DNA from: Shewanella piezotolerans WP3
GTDB lineage: Bacteria; Pseudomonadota; Gammaproteobacteria; Enterobacterales; Shewanellaceae
Assembly: GCF_000014885.1 (NCBI RefSeq)
Contig: NC_011566.1
Location: 3,825,501 to 3,889,500, forward strand
Reading direction: 5' to 3'
Length of the DNA stretch: 64,000 nt
This document shows, in pieces, positions 16,473-25,052 of the stretch. The notes beneath the pieces are model-generated. The model made no database searches, was not told the origin of the DNA, and saw nothing but the letters and a program-made list of their open reading frames with translations. Numbering within the stretch: position 1 is the first letter of the stretch; every line of letters starts with the position of its first letter. Both the position numbers and the translations under genes were made by a program.

Positions 16473-19292
16473 ATGTCAATTAATTATGAAGCTGTATTAA
16501 GAGATCTACGTAGGCAAGTCGGTGAAGACGCAGCAACAAATGATCCTGTGCGCCGGTTTGCTTGGTCAACTGACGCCAGTTATTTCAGAATTGTGCCAGA
16601 AATAGTTGTCCACGCTGACACGATAGAGCAAGCTAAGCGTACACTGGCAATTGCGCGTACTTACGGCGCGCCAGTCACCTTTAGAGCGGCTGGAACTAGC
16701 CTTTCAGGTCAAGCCATTGGTGAGGGCATTCTGCTCATTTTGGGCCATGATGGATTCAGAACCTTAAGAGTCAGTGATGATGCAGAGCAAATTACGTTAG
16801 GTACAGCGGTGATAGGTGCTGATGCAAACGCAGCCCTTAAACCGCTAAATAAGAAAATTGGTCCCGACCCAGCGACACTTGCCTCAGCAAAAATAGGCGG
16901 GATTGTGTCAAATAATGCCTCTGGCATGTGTTGTGGTACTGCGCAAAACAGCTATCAAACCATTGCATCTGCAAAGTTACTTTTTGCGGATGGCAGTGAA
17001 CTTGATACTGGCAGCGAAAAGTCAAAAGCAGCCTTCAGTGAGTCTCATCCACAGCTGATAAAATCGCTACTCGATTTAGCTGAAATGACCGTTAGCAATC
17101 AAACGTTAGCTGACCGAATTCGCAAAAAATTCTCTATTAAGAACACTACCGGATATAGCCTTAATGCGTTGGTCGACTTTAGCGATCCGTTTGAGCTTAT
17201 CAACCATTTGATTGTTGGCGCCGAAGGCACTCTCGCTTTTGTGGAAGAGGTGACCTACAACACCGTCGATGAAGCGCGCTTTAAAGCATCGGCAATGGCG
17301 GTATTTTTCAACATGGAAGATGCGGCAAAAGCGATTCCACCGTTAGTTGGCGATAGTGTAGCCGCTGCCGAACTGCTGGATTGGGCATCGATTAAGTCTG
17401 TCACAGGTAAACAAGGCATGCCTTTATGGCTGTCAGAGCTACCTGAAGGCGCTTCAATTTTGCTTATTGAATCCCGTGCTAACGATAAAGAGACGCTTGA
17501 GCGCTACACCCAAGATGTTATTGCAAAACTTGCCCATATTGATACTGAGCGCCCTATCACCTTTAGTGACGACCCAGCAGTATTTGGTCAGTATTGGGCG
17601 ATGCGCTCGGGACTGTTCCCAATTATTGGCGGCGAGCGACCAAAAGGGACTTCTGTCATCATTGAAGATGTTGCTTTTGAGCTAGAACATCTTGCGGCGG
17701 CTGCTCACGATTTAACCGAGCTATTCCATAAACACAACTACCCAGAAGGCGTGATTTATGGTCACGCCTTAGCCGGAAACTTCCACTTTATCATCACCCC
17801 AACATTCAACTCGCAAGCCGACATTGAGCGCTTCCATGCTTTTATGCAGGATGTCGCTGAAATGGTGATCAACAAGTATGACGGCTCAATGAAAGCAGAG
17901 CATGGCACCGGCCGTGCCGTGGCCCCCTTTGTAGAGATGGAATGGGGCAGCGATGCTTATACCTTAATGAAACGTATTAAGCAGATTTTTGACCCACAAG
18001 GTTTGCTAAACCCTGGCGTTATTCTTAACGACGATAGCCAGATTCACGTGAAGAATATTAAGCCCTGCCCAGTTGTTGATGATCTCGTCGACAAGTGCAT
18101 TGAATGTGGTTTCTGTGAAAAAACCTGCCCAACATCAGCGCTTAATATGTCACCACGACAGCGTATTGCGACTTTGCGTGAAATTGAGCGCTTAGAACAA
18201 TCTGGTGATAAGCAAGCTGCCAGCGAAATGCGTGCAGCCGCTAAATACGATGTAGTTGATACCTGCGCAGCTTGTCAGCTATGTACTATCGCCTGCCCTG
18301 TTGACAACAGCATGGGTCAGTTAGTGCGCAAGTTAAGAACCCCTTACATCAGCACCACAGAGCAAAAAGTACTCGACTTCCAAGCTAAGCACTTTGGCGC
18401 AGTTAACCAAGTTATTAGCACAGGCTTTGACGTATTAGGCACTATCCACAAGATCACTGGTAGCGCCGTCACCGGAGCGATAATGAAAGCGGGGCGAGTC
18501 GTCACTAAAGAAGTGCCTTACTGGAATCCAGACTTCCCTAAAGGTGGCAAGCTACCTAAGCTCTCAGCGCCAATTCCAGGGCAAGAAACCGTAGTTTACT
18601 TCCCCGCCTGTGGTGGCCGCACCTTTGGTCCGACGCCAAAAGATCCCGACAATAGAACCTTGCCAGAAGTGGTCGTGACCTTGCTAGAACGTTCAGGTTA
18701 CAACGTCATCACCCCAGAGAAAACCCGTGACCTATGCTGTGGTCAAATGTGGGAATCAAAGGGCGATTTTAAGAACGCCGATGCAAAACGTAAAGAGCTG
18801 ATTGAAGCGGTCGCCTCTATGACGCAGGGTGGAAAACTGCCAGTCATTATTGATGCATTATCTTGTACTTATCGCACTCTTGCTGCTGATAGCTCATTAA
18901 CCGATAAGGTCGAGATTGTTGACATGGTCGACTTTATCCATGACAAACTGTTGGATAAGTTAACCATAACCGCTAAGAAACCTGCAGTGGCACTGCACCT
19001 TGGTTGCAGCGCACGTAAGATGAAGATTGAGCCAAAAATGCAAGCGATTGTCGATGCTTGTAGCACACAAGTGATACGTCCAGCGGGTATTGATTGCTGT
19101 GGTTACGCGGGTGAGAAAGGGCTTTATAAGCCTGAAATCAATGCCTGTGCGCTACGTAATATCAAAAAGCTCATTCCTGTTGATGTAAAAGAGGGCTATT
19201 ACGCTAACCGCATGTGTGAAGTTGGCTTAACTCAACACAGCGGTGTGTCATACCGCCACTTAGCGTACTTGCTAGAAGAGTGCAGCCGATAG
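16473..19292 (+). CDS. dld-II: FAD/Fe-S D-lactate dehydrogenase, Dld-II type
   Basis: A 939-residue respiratory D-lactate dehydrogenase. An FAD-binding domain (about 40-180, with FRAAGTSLSGQAIGEG) and an FAD-oxidase C domain (to about 510, ending AEHGTGRAVAPF...GLLNPGVIL) are followed by two ferredoxin motifs, CIECGFCEKTCP (about 541) and CAACQLCTIACP (about 597), and a C-terminal pair of CCG domains (CCGQMWE, CCGYAGEKG). This matches Dld-II described in Shewanella oneidensis. The ATG at 16473 is chosen because MSINYEAVLRDL starts the conserved part; a longer frame from 16410 lacks support. It lies between lldP and lldEFG and is followed by its own terminator. Confidence 0.95.
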   Translation: MSINYEAVLRDLRRQVGEDAATNDPVRRFAWSTDASYFRIVPEIVVHADTIEQAKRTLAIARTYGAPVTFRAAGTSLSGQAIGEGILLILGHDGFRTLRVSDDAEQITLGTAVIGADANAALKPLNKKIGPDPATLASAKIGGIVSNNASGMCCGTAQNSYQTIASAKLLFADGSELDTGSEKSKAAFSESHPQLIKSLLDLAEMTVSNQTLADRIRKKFSIKNTTGYSLNALVDFSDPFELINHLIVGAEGTLAFVEEVTYNTVDEARFKASAMAVFFNMEDAAKAIPPLVGDSVAAAELLDWASIKSVTGKQGMPLWLSELPEGASILLIESRANDKETLERYTQDVIAKLAHIDTERPITFSDDPAVFGQYWAMRSGLFPIIGGERPKGTSVIIEDVAFELEHLAAAAHDLTELFHKHNYPEGVIYGHALAGNFHFIITPTFNSQADIERFHAFMQDVAEMVINKYDGSMKAEHGTGRAVAPFVEMEWGSDAYTLMKRIKQIFDPQGLLNPGVILNDDSQIHVKNIKPCPVVDDLVDKCIECGFCEKTCPTSALNMSPRQRIATLREIERLEQSGDKQAASEMRAAAKYDVVDTCAACQLCTIACPVDNSMGQLVRKLRTPYISTTEQKVLDFQAKHFGAVNQVISTGFDVLGTIHKITGSAVTGAIMKAGRVVTKEVPYWNPDFPKGGKLPKLSAPIPGQETVVYFPACGGRTFGPTPKDPDNRTLPEVVVTLLERSGYNVITPEKTRDLCCGQMWESKGDFKNADAKRKELIEAVASMTQGGKLPVIIDALSCTYRTLAADSSLTDKVEIVDMVDFIHDKLLDKLTITAKKPAVALHLGCSARKMKIEPKMQAIVDACSTQVIRPAGIDCCGYAGEKGLYKPEINACALRNIKKLIPVDVKEGYYANRMCEVGLTQHSGVSYRHLAYLLEECSR

Positions 19293-19370
19293 TATCAGCA
19301 TTAAATAACTTGCTTAGCTTCACCTGTTGGTGACCAGCGAACAAACTTAAGCTTAGCAGGATAAAGGTAA

Positions 19371-19405
19371 AGAATTAGAGGCTATCTCAGCCTCTAATTC
19401 TTTTT
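19371..19405 (+). terminator. Strong rho-independent terminator after dld-II
   Basis: A perfect 13-bp AGAATTAGAGGCT / AGCCTCTAATTCT stem with a 5-nt loop and a T-run. It separates dld-II from lldEFG, so the latter probably has its own promoter in 19406-19706. Confidence 0.93.
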
Positions 19406-19706
19406 GCTTTTCATTAACATACCATTCTCAACCTCACTCCCTCCACTTTTCAAATATAAGATTTACAAGATTAGAGCTTTAACTCAATATATCCATATTA
19501 TACAGTTACCTAGCTTATTTTCATTTTTGCAAAAGTCCCCCTCCTTATTTACTAAATTAGCACTACTTTTTATAAGGTTATGCGCCTATATTAATCGGGT
19601 GAGGAAATCTAAAGCGAATATCGAGCTAAGTTAAAGTCCGCTTCGTGCAGGCTTTTTGCGGCTCTTAAATCGCATAATAATGTCTGCAAATAGAAGAGAA
19701 AGCACA
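19406..19706. other. Intergenic region upstream of lldE
   Basis: A roughly 300-nt AT-rich stretch after a strong terminator, so it probably contains the lldEFG promoter. An AGAAGAGAAAG purine stretch precedes the lldE ATG. I see no convincing operator and no coding sequence. Confidence 0.4.
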
Positions 19707-20450
19707 ATGAAGATAGCACTTTTCATTCCGTGTCTAGTGAACCAAATGGTCCCAGAAGTTGGGATCGCGACACTTGAACTACTAGAGAAACTCGGTCACC
19801 AAGTCATCCTGCCTAGCGGTCAAACCTGCTGCGGCCAACCAATGACAAACTCAGGCTGCTTTAACGAAGCCAAAAAAACCACTTTAAAACTGCTCAATGC
19901 CTTTAAAGGTGTTGAATGCGATGCCATCGTCTGCCCTGCTGCATCTTGCTTAGTCGCTGCAAAAGAAAATTTTCATGAGTTTGATGACAGCCCAGAAGCG
20001 CAAGCTGTTATAGCAAAACTATATGAATTAACAGAGTTCTTGCATGATGTCGCGCCTATTCCGGCATTTAGCAAGCCCTTCCCCCACAAAATTAGCCTAC
20101 AGATGAGCTGTCATGGTATTCGCATGCTGGACTTGGCCACACCGAGTGAGCAGATGGGACCGCGCATGAACAAGTTCGAAGCTGTGCTGGCTGCCATACC
20201 TGAGATTGATATTGTCTACCCCAATAGACGCGATGAGTGCTGCGGTTTCGGTGGCACATTTGCGGTCGATGAAGGCGCTGTATCAGCCAAGATGGGTAAA
20301 GATAAAGCTCAAGCTCATGCGGCAACCGGCGCTAAATACGCCGTTGGATTTGATCCCTCTTGCCTACTGCATATTGACGGTATGGTGAGACGCCAAAAAT
20401 TACCGATTGAGACGCGCCACATCGCGCAGATCATTAATGCAGCGCTATAG
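19707..20450 (+). CDS. lldE: L-lactate dehydrogenase complex subunit LldE (CCG protein)
   Basis: 247 residues with two cysteine-rich CCG domains: CLVNQMVPEVG with SGQTCCGQPMTNSGC, and SCHGIRMLDL with DECCGFGGTF. These bind an unusual Fe-S cluster in heterodisulfide-reductase-like proteins. LldE, LldF and LldG together form an L-lactate dehydrogenase in Shewanella (LutABC in Bacillus). The start at 19707 gives MKIALFIPC and a good ribosome-binding site; the longer frame from 19656 does not. It is followed after 8 nt by lldF. Confidence 0.95.
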   Translation: MKIALFIPCLVNQMVPEVGIATLELLEKLGHQVILPSGQTCCGQPMTNSGCFNEAKKTTLKLLNAFKGVECDAIVCPAASCLVAAKENFHEFDDSPEAQAVIAKLYELTEFLHDVAPIPAFSKPFPHKISLQMSCHGIRMLDLATPSEQMGPRMNKFEAVLAAIPEIDIVYPNRRDECCGFGGTFAVDEGAVSAKMGKDKAQAHAATGAKYAVGFDPSCLLHIDGMVRRQKLPIETRHIAQIINAAL

Positions 20451-20458
20451 GAGCAGAC

Positions 20459-21832
20459 ATGTCGACTTCAAAATCTAACGTTCATGCCCATAAAGCGGAG
20501 ATCTTCTGTAAAGATGAGTCTCGGGTAGATTGGCACTCTAAGGCCCTTTGGATGCTGCGTGAAAAACGTGACAGAGCGGCAGGAAGTTTGCCTGAGTGGG
20601 AGCAGTTGCGCCAAATTGGCTCAGAAATGAAACTGCATACTCTGACGCATTTAACTGAGTATTTAGAAGAGTTTGAGAAAAACTGTACCGCCAACAACAT
20701 CAAAGTTCACTGGGCAAAAGATGGTGCAGAGCATAATAAAATAGTGCATCAAATCTTGGCCAAGCACCAAGTCAAAAAAGTGGTTAAATCAAAATCGATG
20801 CTCACCGAAGAGTGCCACATGAATCCCTATTTGGAAGACCGTGGTATTGAGGTGATAGATACCGATTTAGGTGAGCGAATTATTCAGCTTGCTAAAATGC
20901 CGCCATCGCATATTGTGGTGCCAGCGATCCACATGAAAAAAGAGGAAGTGGGCGACCTATTTCATGAAAAGCTCGGCACCGATGCTGGCGCATCCGATCC
21001 GCTTTATTTAACCCGGGCTGCGCGCCGCCATCTACGTGAACAGTTTCTGTCTGCCGATGCGGCAATGACAGGCGTCAATATGGCGGTAGCTGATAAAGGT
21101 GCAGTGGTGGTTTGTACTAACGAAGGTAATGCCGATATGGGCGCTAACTTACCTAAGTTGCAACTGCACTCAATGGGGATCGACAAAGTCGTACCCGATC
21201 TTGATAGCGCTGCCGTGCTGCTACGAACACTGGCAAGAAATGCTACTGGTCAACCAATAACTACCTATAGCTCTTTCTACCGCGGCCCACAGCAAGGCGG
21301 AGAGATGCATGTCATTATTGTCGATAATGGCCGCACTGAGATGCTTAAAGATAAGATCTTAGCAGAGTCTCTAAAATGCATTCGCTGTGGTGGCTGCCTA
21401 AATACCTGCCCGGTTTATCGCCGCTCTGGTGGTTACAGCTATAACTACACCATTCCAGGGCCGATTGGTATTGCCGTTGGCGCGCAAAATGATGATACCA
21501 ACTCCATTCCTTGGGCTTGTACATTATGCGGCAGTTGCTCCTATGTATGCCCAACAAAAGTGCCACTGGACAAGATTATTCACCACCATAGAAGACTGAA
21601 ATCGGAAGCTGGAAAACTGCCTTACGGTAAGTCTAGCTACATGCCATTAGTGGGTAAGTTTATGGCCAGTGAAACGGCACTTAACTGTTCAATGGGCATC
21701 GCCCGTACAGCATTAAAAATACTACCAGGTAGTGTGCTTAAGCCCTTCTCAGGAGCATGGGGTAAATATCGCGAGTTACCAGTGGCACCAAACTCAAGTT
21801 TTGAAGCTTGGTTTAAGAAAAACAGAGGTTAA
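20459..21832 (+). CDS. lldF: L-lactate dehydrogenase complex Fe-S subunit LldF
   Basis: A 457-residue protein. The N-terminal LUD domain (about 60-290) has the KSMLTEECHMN and TNEGNADMGANLPKLQL segments. Two 4Fe-4S motifs follow: CIRCGGCLNTCPVY (about 306) and CTLCGSCSYVCP (about 356). A short helical C-terminus ends SSFEAWFKKNRG. It is the electron-transfer subunit of the LldEFG complex. An AGGAG site lies 5 nt before the ATG. It is co-transcribed with lldE and lldG (4-nt gap). Confidence 0.96.
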   Translation: MSTSKSNVHAHKAEIFCKDESRVDWHSKALWMLREKRDRAAGSLPEWEQLRQIGSEMKLHTLTHLTEYLEEFEKNCTANNIKVHWAKDGAEHNKIVHQILAKHQVKKVVKSKSMLTEECHMNPYLEDRGIEVIDTDLGERIIQLAKMPPSHIVVPAIHMKKEEVGDLFHEKLGTDAGASDPLYLTRAARRHLREQFLSADAAMTGVNMAVADKGAVVVCTNEGNADMGANLPKLQLHSMGIDKVVPDLDSAAVLLRTLARNATGQPITTYSSFYRGPQQGGEMHVIIVDNGRTEMLKDKILAESLKCIRCGGCLNTCPVYRRSGGYSYNYTIPGPIGIAVGAQNDDTNSIPWACTLCGSCSYVCPTKVPLDKIIHHHRRLKSEAGKLPYGKSSYMPLVGKFMASETALNCSMGIARTALKILPGSVLKPFSGAWGKYRELPVAPNSSFEAWFKKNRG

Positions 21833-21836
21833 TAAC

Positions 21837-22406
21837 ATGTCGAGCAAACAGGATATTTTCAATGCACTTAAAAGTGCCGCGATCACCCCGCAAGCGATGC
21901 CATGTATTGATATCGCGCCGCGCATCGATGACTTAGTGGGTCAATTTGAAGCAAGCTTAAATACCGTTGCTGGTACTCTACACCGCGATGGTGGCCTAAG
22001 CGCCTTGCAAACTACGGTTGATGAGCATATTGCAAAGGGCATGCAGATCATCTCCATGGTCGATGGCATTATCGGTAATCGTGAAGTCAGTGATACAGCT
22101 CATGAGCTTAAAGATATTGATTATGCCGTGATCCCAGGTGATCTAGGCATCGCTGAAAATGGTGCTATCTGGGTTAACAATAAAAGTCTTGGCCATAGAG
22201 TCACGCCTTTTATCTGTGAGAACTTACTACTGGTCATTGAAGCCAAAAGCATTGTTGCCAATATGCATCAAGCGGCGAAACTAATGACATTAGCACCGGG
22301 AGAGTTTGGCACTTATATCGCAGGCCCCTCTAAAACGGCTGATATTGAGCAAGCTTTAGTTGTCGGTGCTCACGGTGCCTGTAGTTTAAATGTCTATCTG
22401 ACCTAG
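21837..22406 (+). CDS. lldG: L-lactate dehydrogenase complex subunit LldG (LUD domain)
   Basis: A 189-residue LUD-domain (DUF162) protein, third subunit of the L-lactate dehydrogenase complex. The conserved block DIDYAVIPGDLGIAENGAIW lies mid-protein and FGTYIAGPSKTADIEQALVVGAHG near the end, as in LutC/LldG. The ATG at 21837 follows AGAGG and lies 4 nt after the lldF stop. A longer frame from 21732 would overlap lldF by 100 nt and is not supported. It is the last gene of the lld unit and ends at a bidirectional terminator. Confidence 0.94.
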   Translation: MSSKQDIFNALKSAAITPQAMPCIDIAPRIDDLVGQFEASLNTVAGTLHRDGGLSALQTTVDEHIAKGMQIISMVDGIIGNREVSDTAHELKDIDYAVIPGDLGIAENGAIWVNNKSLGHRVTPFICENLLLVIEAKSIVANMHQAAKLMTLAPGEFGTYIAGPSKTADIEQALVVGAHGACSLNVYLT

Positions 22407-22439
22407 CTTTTTAGGCCAATTTAAGTTGGCTATCGCTAA

Positions 22440-22481
22440 TAAAAAATGAGGTGCTCATATCGAGTCACCTCATTTTCTTAT
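22440..22481. terminator. Bidirectional terminator between lldG and the convergent TonB-C gene
   Basis: A 9-bp AATGAGGTG / CACCTCATT stem flanked by six A on the left and a T-rich tail on the right. It can serve the plus-strand lld unit and the minus-strand gene ending at 22500. Confidence 0.88.
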
Positions 22482-22499
22482 TTCTCTATATTAATGAAA

Positions 22500-23612
22500 T
22501 TACTGTATCGTGTAATCGAGCTGAACACTCGACTTTGCAGCTACCGCTTTACCATCAACAAACTTAGGTGCATAGCGCCATTTTTTTAATGCCTCTAGTG
22601 AGGTCTTGCTAAATGCCGAGCCACCTTTTGAACCTATAATTACCGGATCGACGACAAAGCCCATCTCATTAACTGTAAAACTTATCTGAGTCGAACCTTC
22701 TTTTCTTCTTTTCACATACGATACAGGATAGTCAGGAGCGACTCGGTATAAAGGGGTTTGCTCCTGCTCCGGACTCCATGGCTGCATACTACCAATCGCA
22801 ATACAGTGCTGAGTTGATTTATCACTCTCGCCTTGCTTTTCATAAAGTTCAACCAGCTTAGCGTGTGCAGCCAATTCATAGGGGTGATCAAAATCAAGCG
22901 CTTCGAATTGCTCAATCACATATAACAATGCCGTTTCTGATTTATCGTAATGTTTCTCGGCATATTCAATTGAACCGACTGTGTAAGCAGCTAATACTCG
23001 CGTCATCGAGTTTTCAGGTAGTAACTGTTGGTAGGTTTTATAAGCATCAAGCATATAATTACGGACGGTACGAGTATAGAAACGACTGTTCGACAGCATT
23101 TCGAAATAGGCTTTTTGCGTATCGGCCAGCAGCATTGCATTTTCTGAGTCTTCAGCAATATCTATGGCATCATTTAAGTACTCACGAGCATCTTTCTTAC
23201 TACTGGAATCAGCTAAGCCCATTAATGGATCGATTAACTCAACAGCGTCAGCGCCATACTCTTTGGTGTAATTAACCAGTGCAACTTTATACAGCGCAAA
23301 CGCCTGCTTTTGTTGCGCGTTAGCCTTAGCTTTATTTTCTTCAGTATAGGTATTAGCCGGCATATTTTTAATTGATGCATCGCCAGCATTAAGCGCTAAC
23401 ATGGCAACATCGAGACTATCGGCGGCAAATTTTTGTGTACCGAGCTGATAAGCTTGCAGTGCATATTGCTCAATATCAGCACTGTTTTTTGCCACTACAG
23501 CGGCTTTGTAAGCCTTATAAGCATCACTAAACTCAGAGGCTGAAAGTGGACTTACCATTAACATTGAGGTAGATAACGCTACAGTTAAGATAGCTTTGTG
23601 GAATAATTTCAT
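22500..23612 (-). CDS. Periplasmic protein with TPR-like region and TonB C-terminal domain
   Basis: About 370 residues. A signal peptide ends near SPLSASEF. A long helical region with TPR-like pattern (Ala/Tyr/Leu pairs, about 25-280) follows, then a TonB C-terminal domain (about 285-370: YRVAPDYPVSYVKRRKEGST, ISFTVNEMGFVVDP, LEALKKWRYAP). Unlike true TonB it has no Pro-rich spanner and no anchoring helix other than the signal peptide, so it is not a normal energy transducer. The ATG at 23610-23612 is preferred because AGGA lies 8 nt before it; the ATG at 23621 overlaps that AGGA. Its ligand or partner is unknown. Confidence 0.8.
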   Translation of the reverse strand: MKLFHKAILTVALSTSMLMVSPLSASEFSDAYKAYKAAVVAKNSADIEQYALQAYQLGTQKFAADSLDVAMLALNAGDASIKNMPANTYTEENKAKANAQQKQAFALYKVALVNYTKEYGADAVELIDPLMGLADSSSKKDAREYLNDAIDIAEDSENAMLLADTQKAYFEMLSNSRFYTRTVRNYMLDAYKTYQQLLPENSMTRVLAAYTVGSIEYAEKHYDKSETALLYVIEQFEALDFDHPYELAAHAKLVELYEKQGESDKSTQHCIAIGSMQPWSPEQEQTPLYRVAPDYPVSYVKRRKEGSTQISFTVNEMGFVVDPVIIGSKGGSAFSKTSLEALKKWRYAPKFVDGKAVAAKSSVQLDYTIQ

Positions 23613-23749
23613 TTTTAACATCCTGTTTTATAAACTCATATTGGAAATTTAAGACCTGTATACGGGCCTGCTATTTCGCAATAACAACGATTCCTTTTGC
23701 TACTTTACTTTTTTATGACATGCTTATACAAGTCATACTTATGAATAAA

Positions 23750-23768
23750 TAGGGGCTGTTCATTTTTA
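23750..23768. repeat. Repeat family 2, single-end remnant
   Basis: TAGGGGCTGTTCATTTTTAG resembles one end of the element found complete at 33400-33681 (TAGGGGCTGTTGATCTTTC). No matching second end is nearby. Confidence 0.5.
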
Positions 23769-23777
23769 GAACTATCT

Positions 23778-24845
23778 CTAGCACCCAAGTCTTTTACTTG
23801 CAGCTATCAATACCGCCTCAACCTGCTCACGATTGAGAGCCGACATAGACAGTAGCTCTATTCTAGAGGCCATCGCATCATCGAGCTCAACAATTGATAA
23901 CTCAGACTCGACGCCATTAAAGCCAGCGATACCTTCATTGGTGATCATCACCGCTTTCAAACGAACAACATCGAGACCTTTTACAAGTTCAAGCAGCTTA
24001 TCAAAATCAAATTCGTAGCTGACATCGAATATCCAACCACAACTGTAAAAACCATCGGCTTGCTTGGTCTTACATACTAACCCACGCTCATCAAACTCAA
24101 GTTGTTGCGCTCTGGTATCTGGCGAAAATAGCGGACTGTAGTTGATATCTAGCAAACGCGTTTTGGGTGCAGTAGTAACAGCTTGAGCGACTGGGACATT
24201 TGTCGCAGCAGACAGCTTATGAGGCAAGTTGATTGATGTTAGAATCGCAGGCATTAACGCTTCATGCTGCGTATAACTCCAGCGCTCTACCGCCATGGCT
24301 TGATTTTCAACGTTAGTCTTAAGGTAATCTTGCAGCTCGCCAACAAGCGCTTCATCATAGCAATCAGCTTTACTGGCAAGAACCAGATCAGCCACCTGCA
24401 ATTGTTGATTAAAGATCTCATGCTGGGTATAGCGGCTATCGCTGAGCTTTCGCGCATCAACTAAGGTAATACATGACTTCATTGATAACACTTGCTGATA
24501 ATGAGCCTGAGTTAACACCTTTAGCACCTCTTGAGGGTGACCCAGCCCAGTCGGCTCAATCAATAAACGGTCAGGCTTAGCCTTAGCAATCAACTGATTG
24601 ATTGCTACCTGCATCGGCAGACCTGCTGCGCAGCACATACAGCCGCCAGCAACCTCTTTAATTTCTACTTGCTGGTTATCATTACCCAGCAGGCCAGCAT
24701 CAATACCTACTTCGCCAAATTCATTGACTAATACCGCCCACACTTCATCAGCTGGTTTTTGGCTTAGTAACGTTTTAATGAATGAGGTCTTCCCTACACC
24801 GAGAAAACCGGTAATCACATTGGTCGGGATTATTTTTTGGATCAT
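23778..24845 (-). CDS. COG0523 (CobW/ZNG-like) GTPase, putative metallochaperone
   Basis: About 355 residues. The Walker A motif GFLGVGKT is at about 13-20, the family CxCC metal-binding motif (GGCMCC) lies near residue 70, a Walker-B-like LIEPTGLGHP follows, and a CobW C-terminal domain ends the protein. COG0523 GTPases deliver zinc or other metals to client proteins. The subgroup and metal cannot be told from sequence alone. The start MIQKIIPTNV (24845) is preferred to the frame opening at 24866 because it gives the usual distance to the P-loop. It is divergent from the gene at 25053. Confidence 0.88.
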   Translation of the reverse strand: MIQKIIPTNVITGFLGVGKTSFIKTLLSQKPADEVWAVLVNEFGEVGIDAGLLGNDNQQVEIKEVAGGCMCCAAGLPMQVAINQLIAKAKPDRLLIEPTGLGHPQEVLKVLTQAHYQQVLSMKSCITLVDARKLSDSRYTQHEIFNQQLQVADLVLASKADCYDEALVGELQDYLKTNVENQAMAVERWSYTQHEALMPAILTSINLPHKLSAATNVPVAQAVTTAPKTRLLDINYSPLFSPDTRAQQLEFDERGLVCKTKQADGFYSCGWIFDVSYEFDFDKLLELVKGLDVVRLKAVMITNEGIAGFNGVESELSIVELDDAMASRIELLSMSALNREQVEAVLIAASKRLGC

Positions 24846-25052
24846 AACGGCTGCTCTTAAACGCAAGTTGCTCGAGATTCTAATCGGGAATGGAGGTCCA
24901 TGTCACCACTGATGTGTGAATCATCAACCGAAACGCATGCCACTCTTTCAGGGCAGAAGCGCTATCAACGGAAAACGTCGGCAAAATTTGTAGCTTCTGC
25001 TAGGTTTTATAGGTAACAAATCAAAAACTTGCCTATGGAGTGTGACATTTCT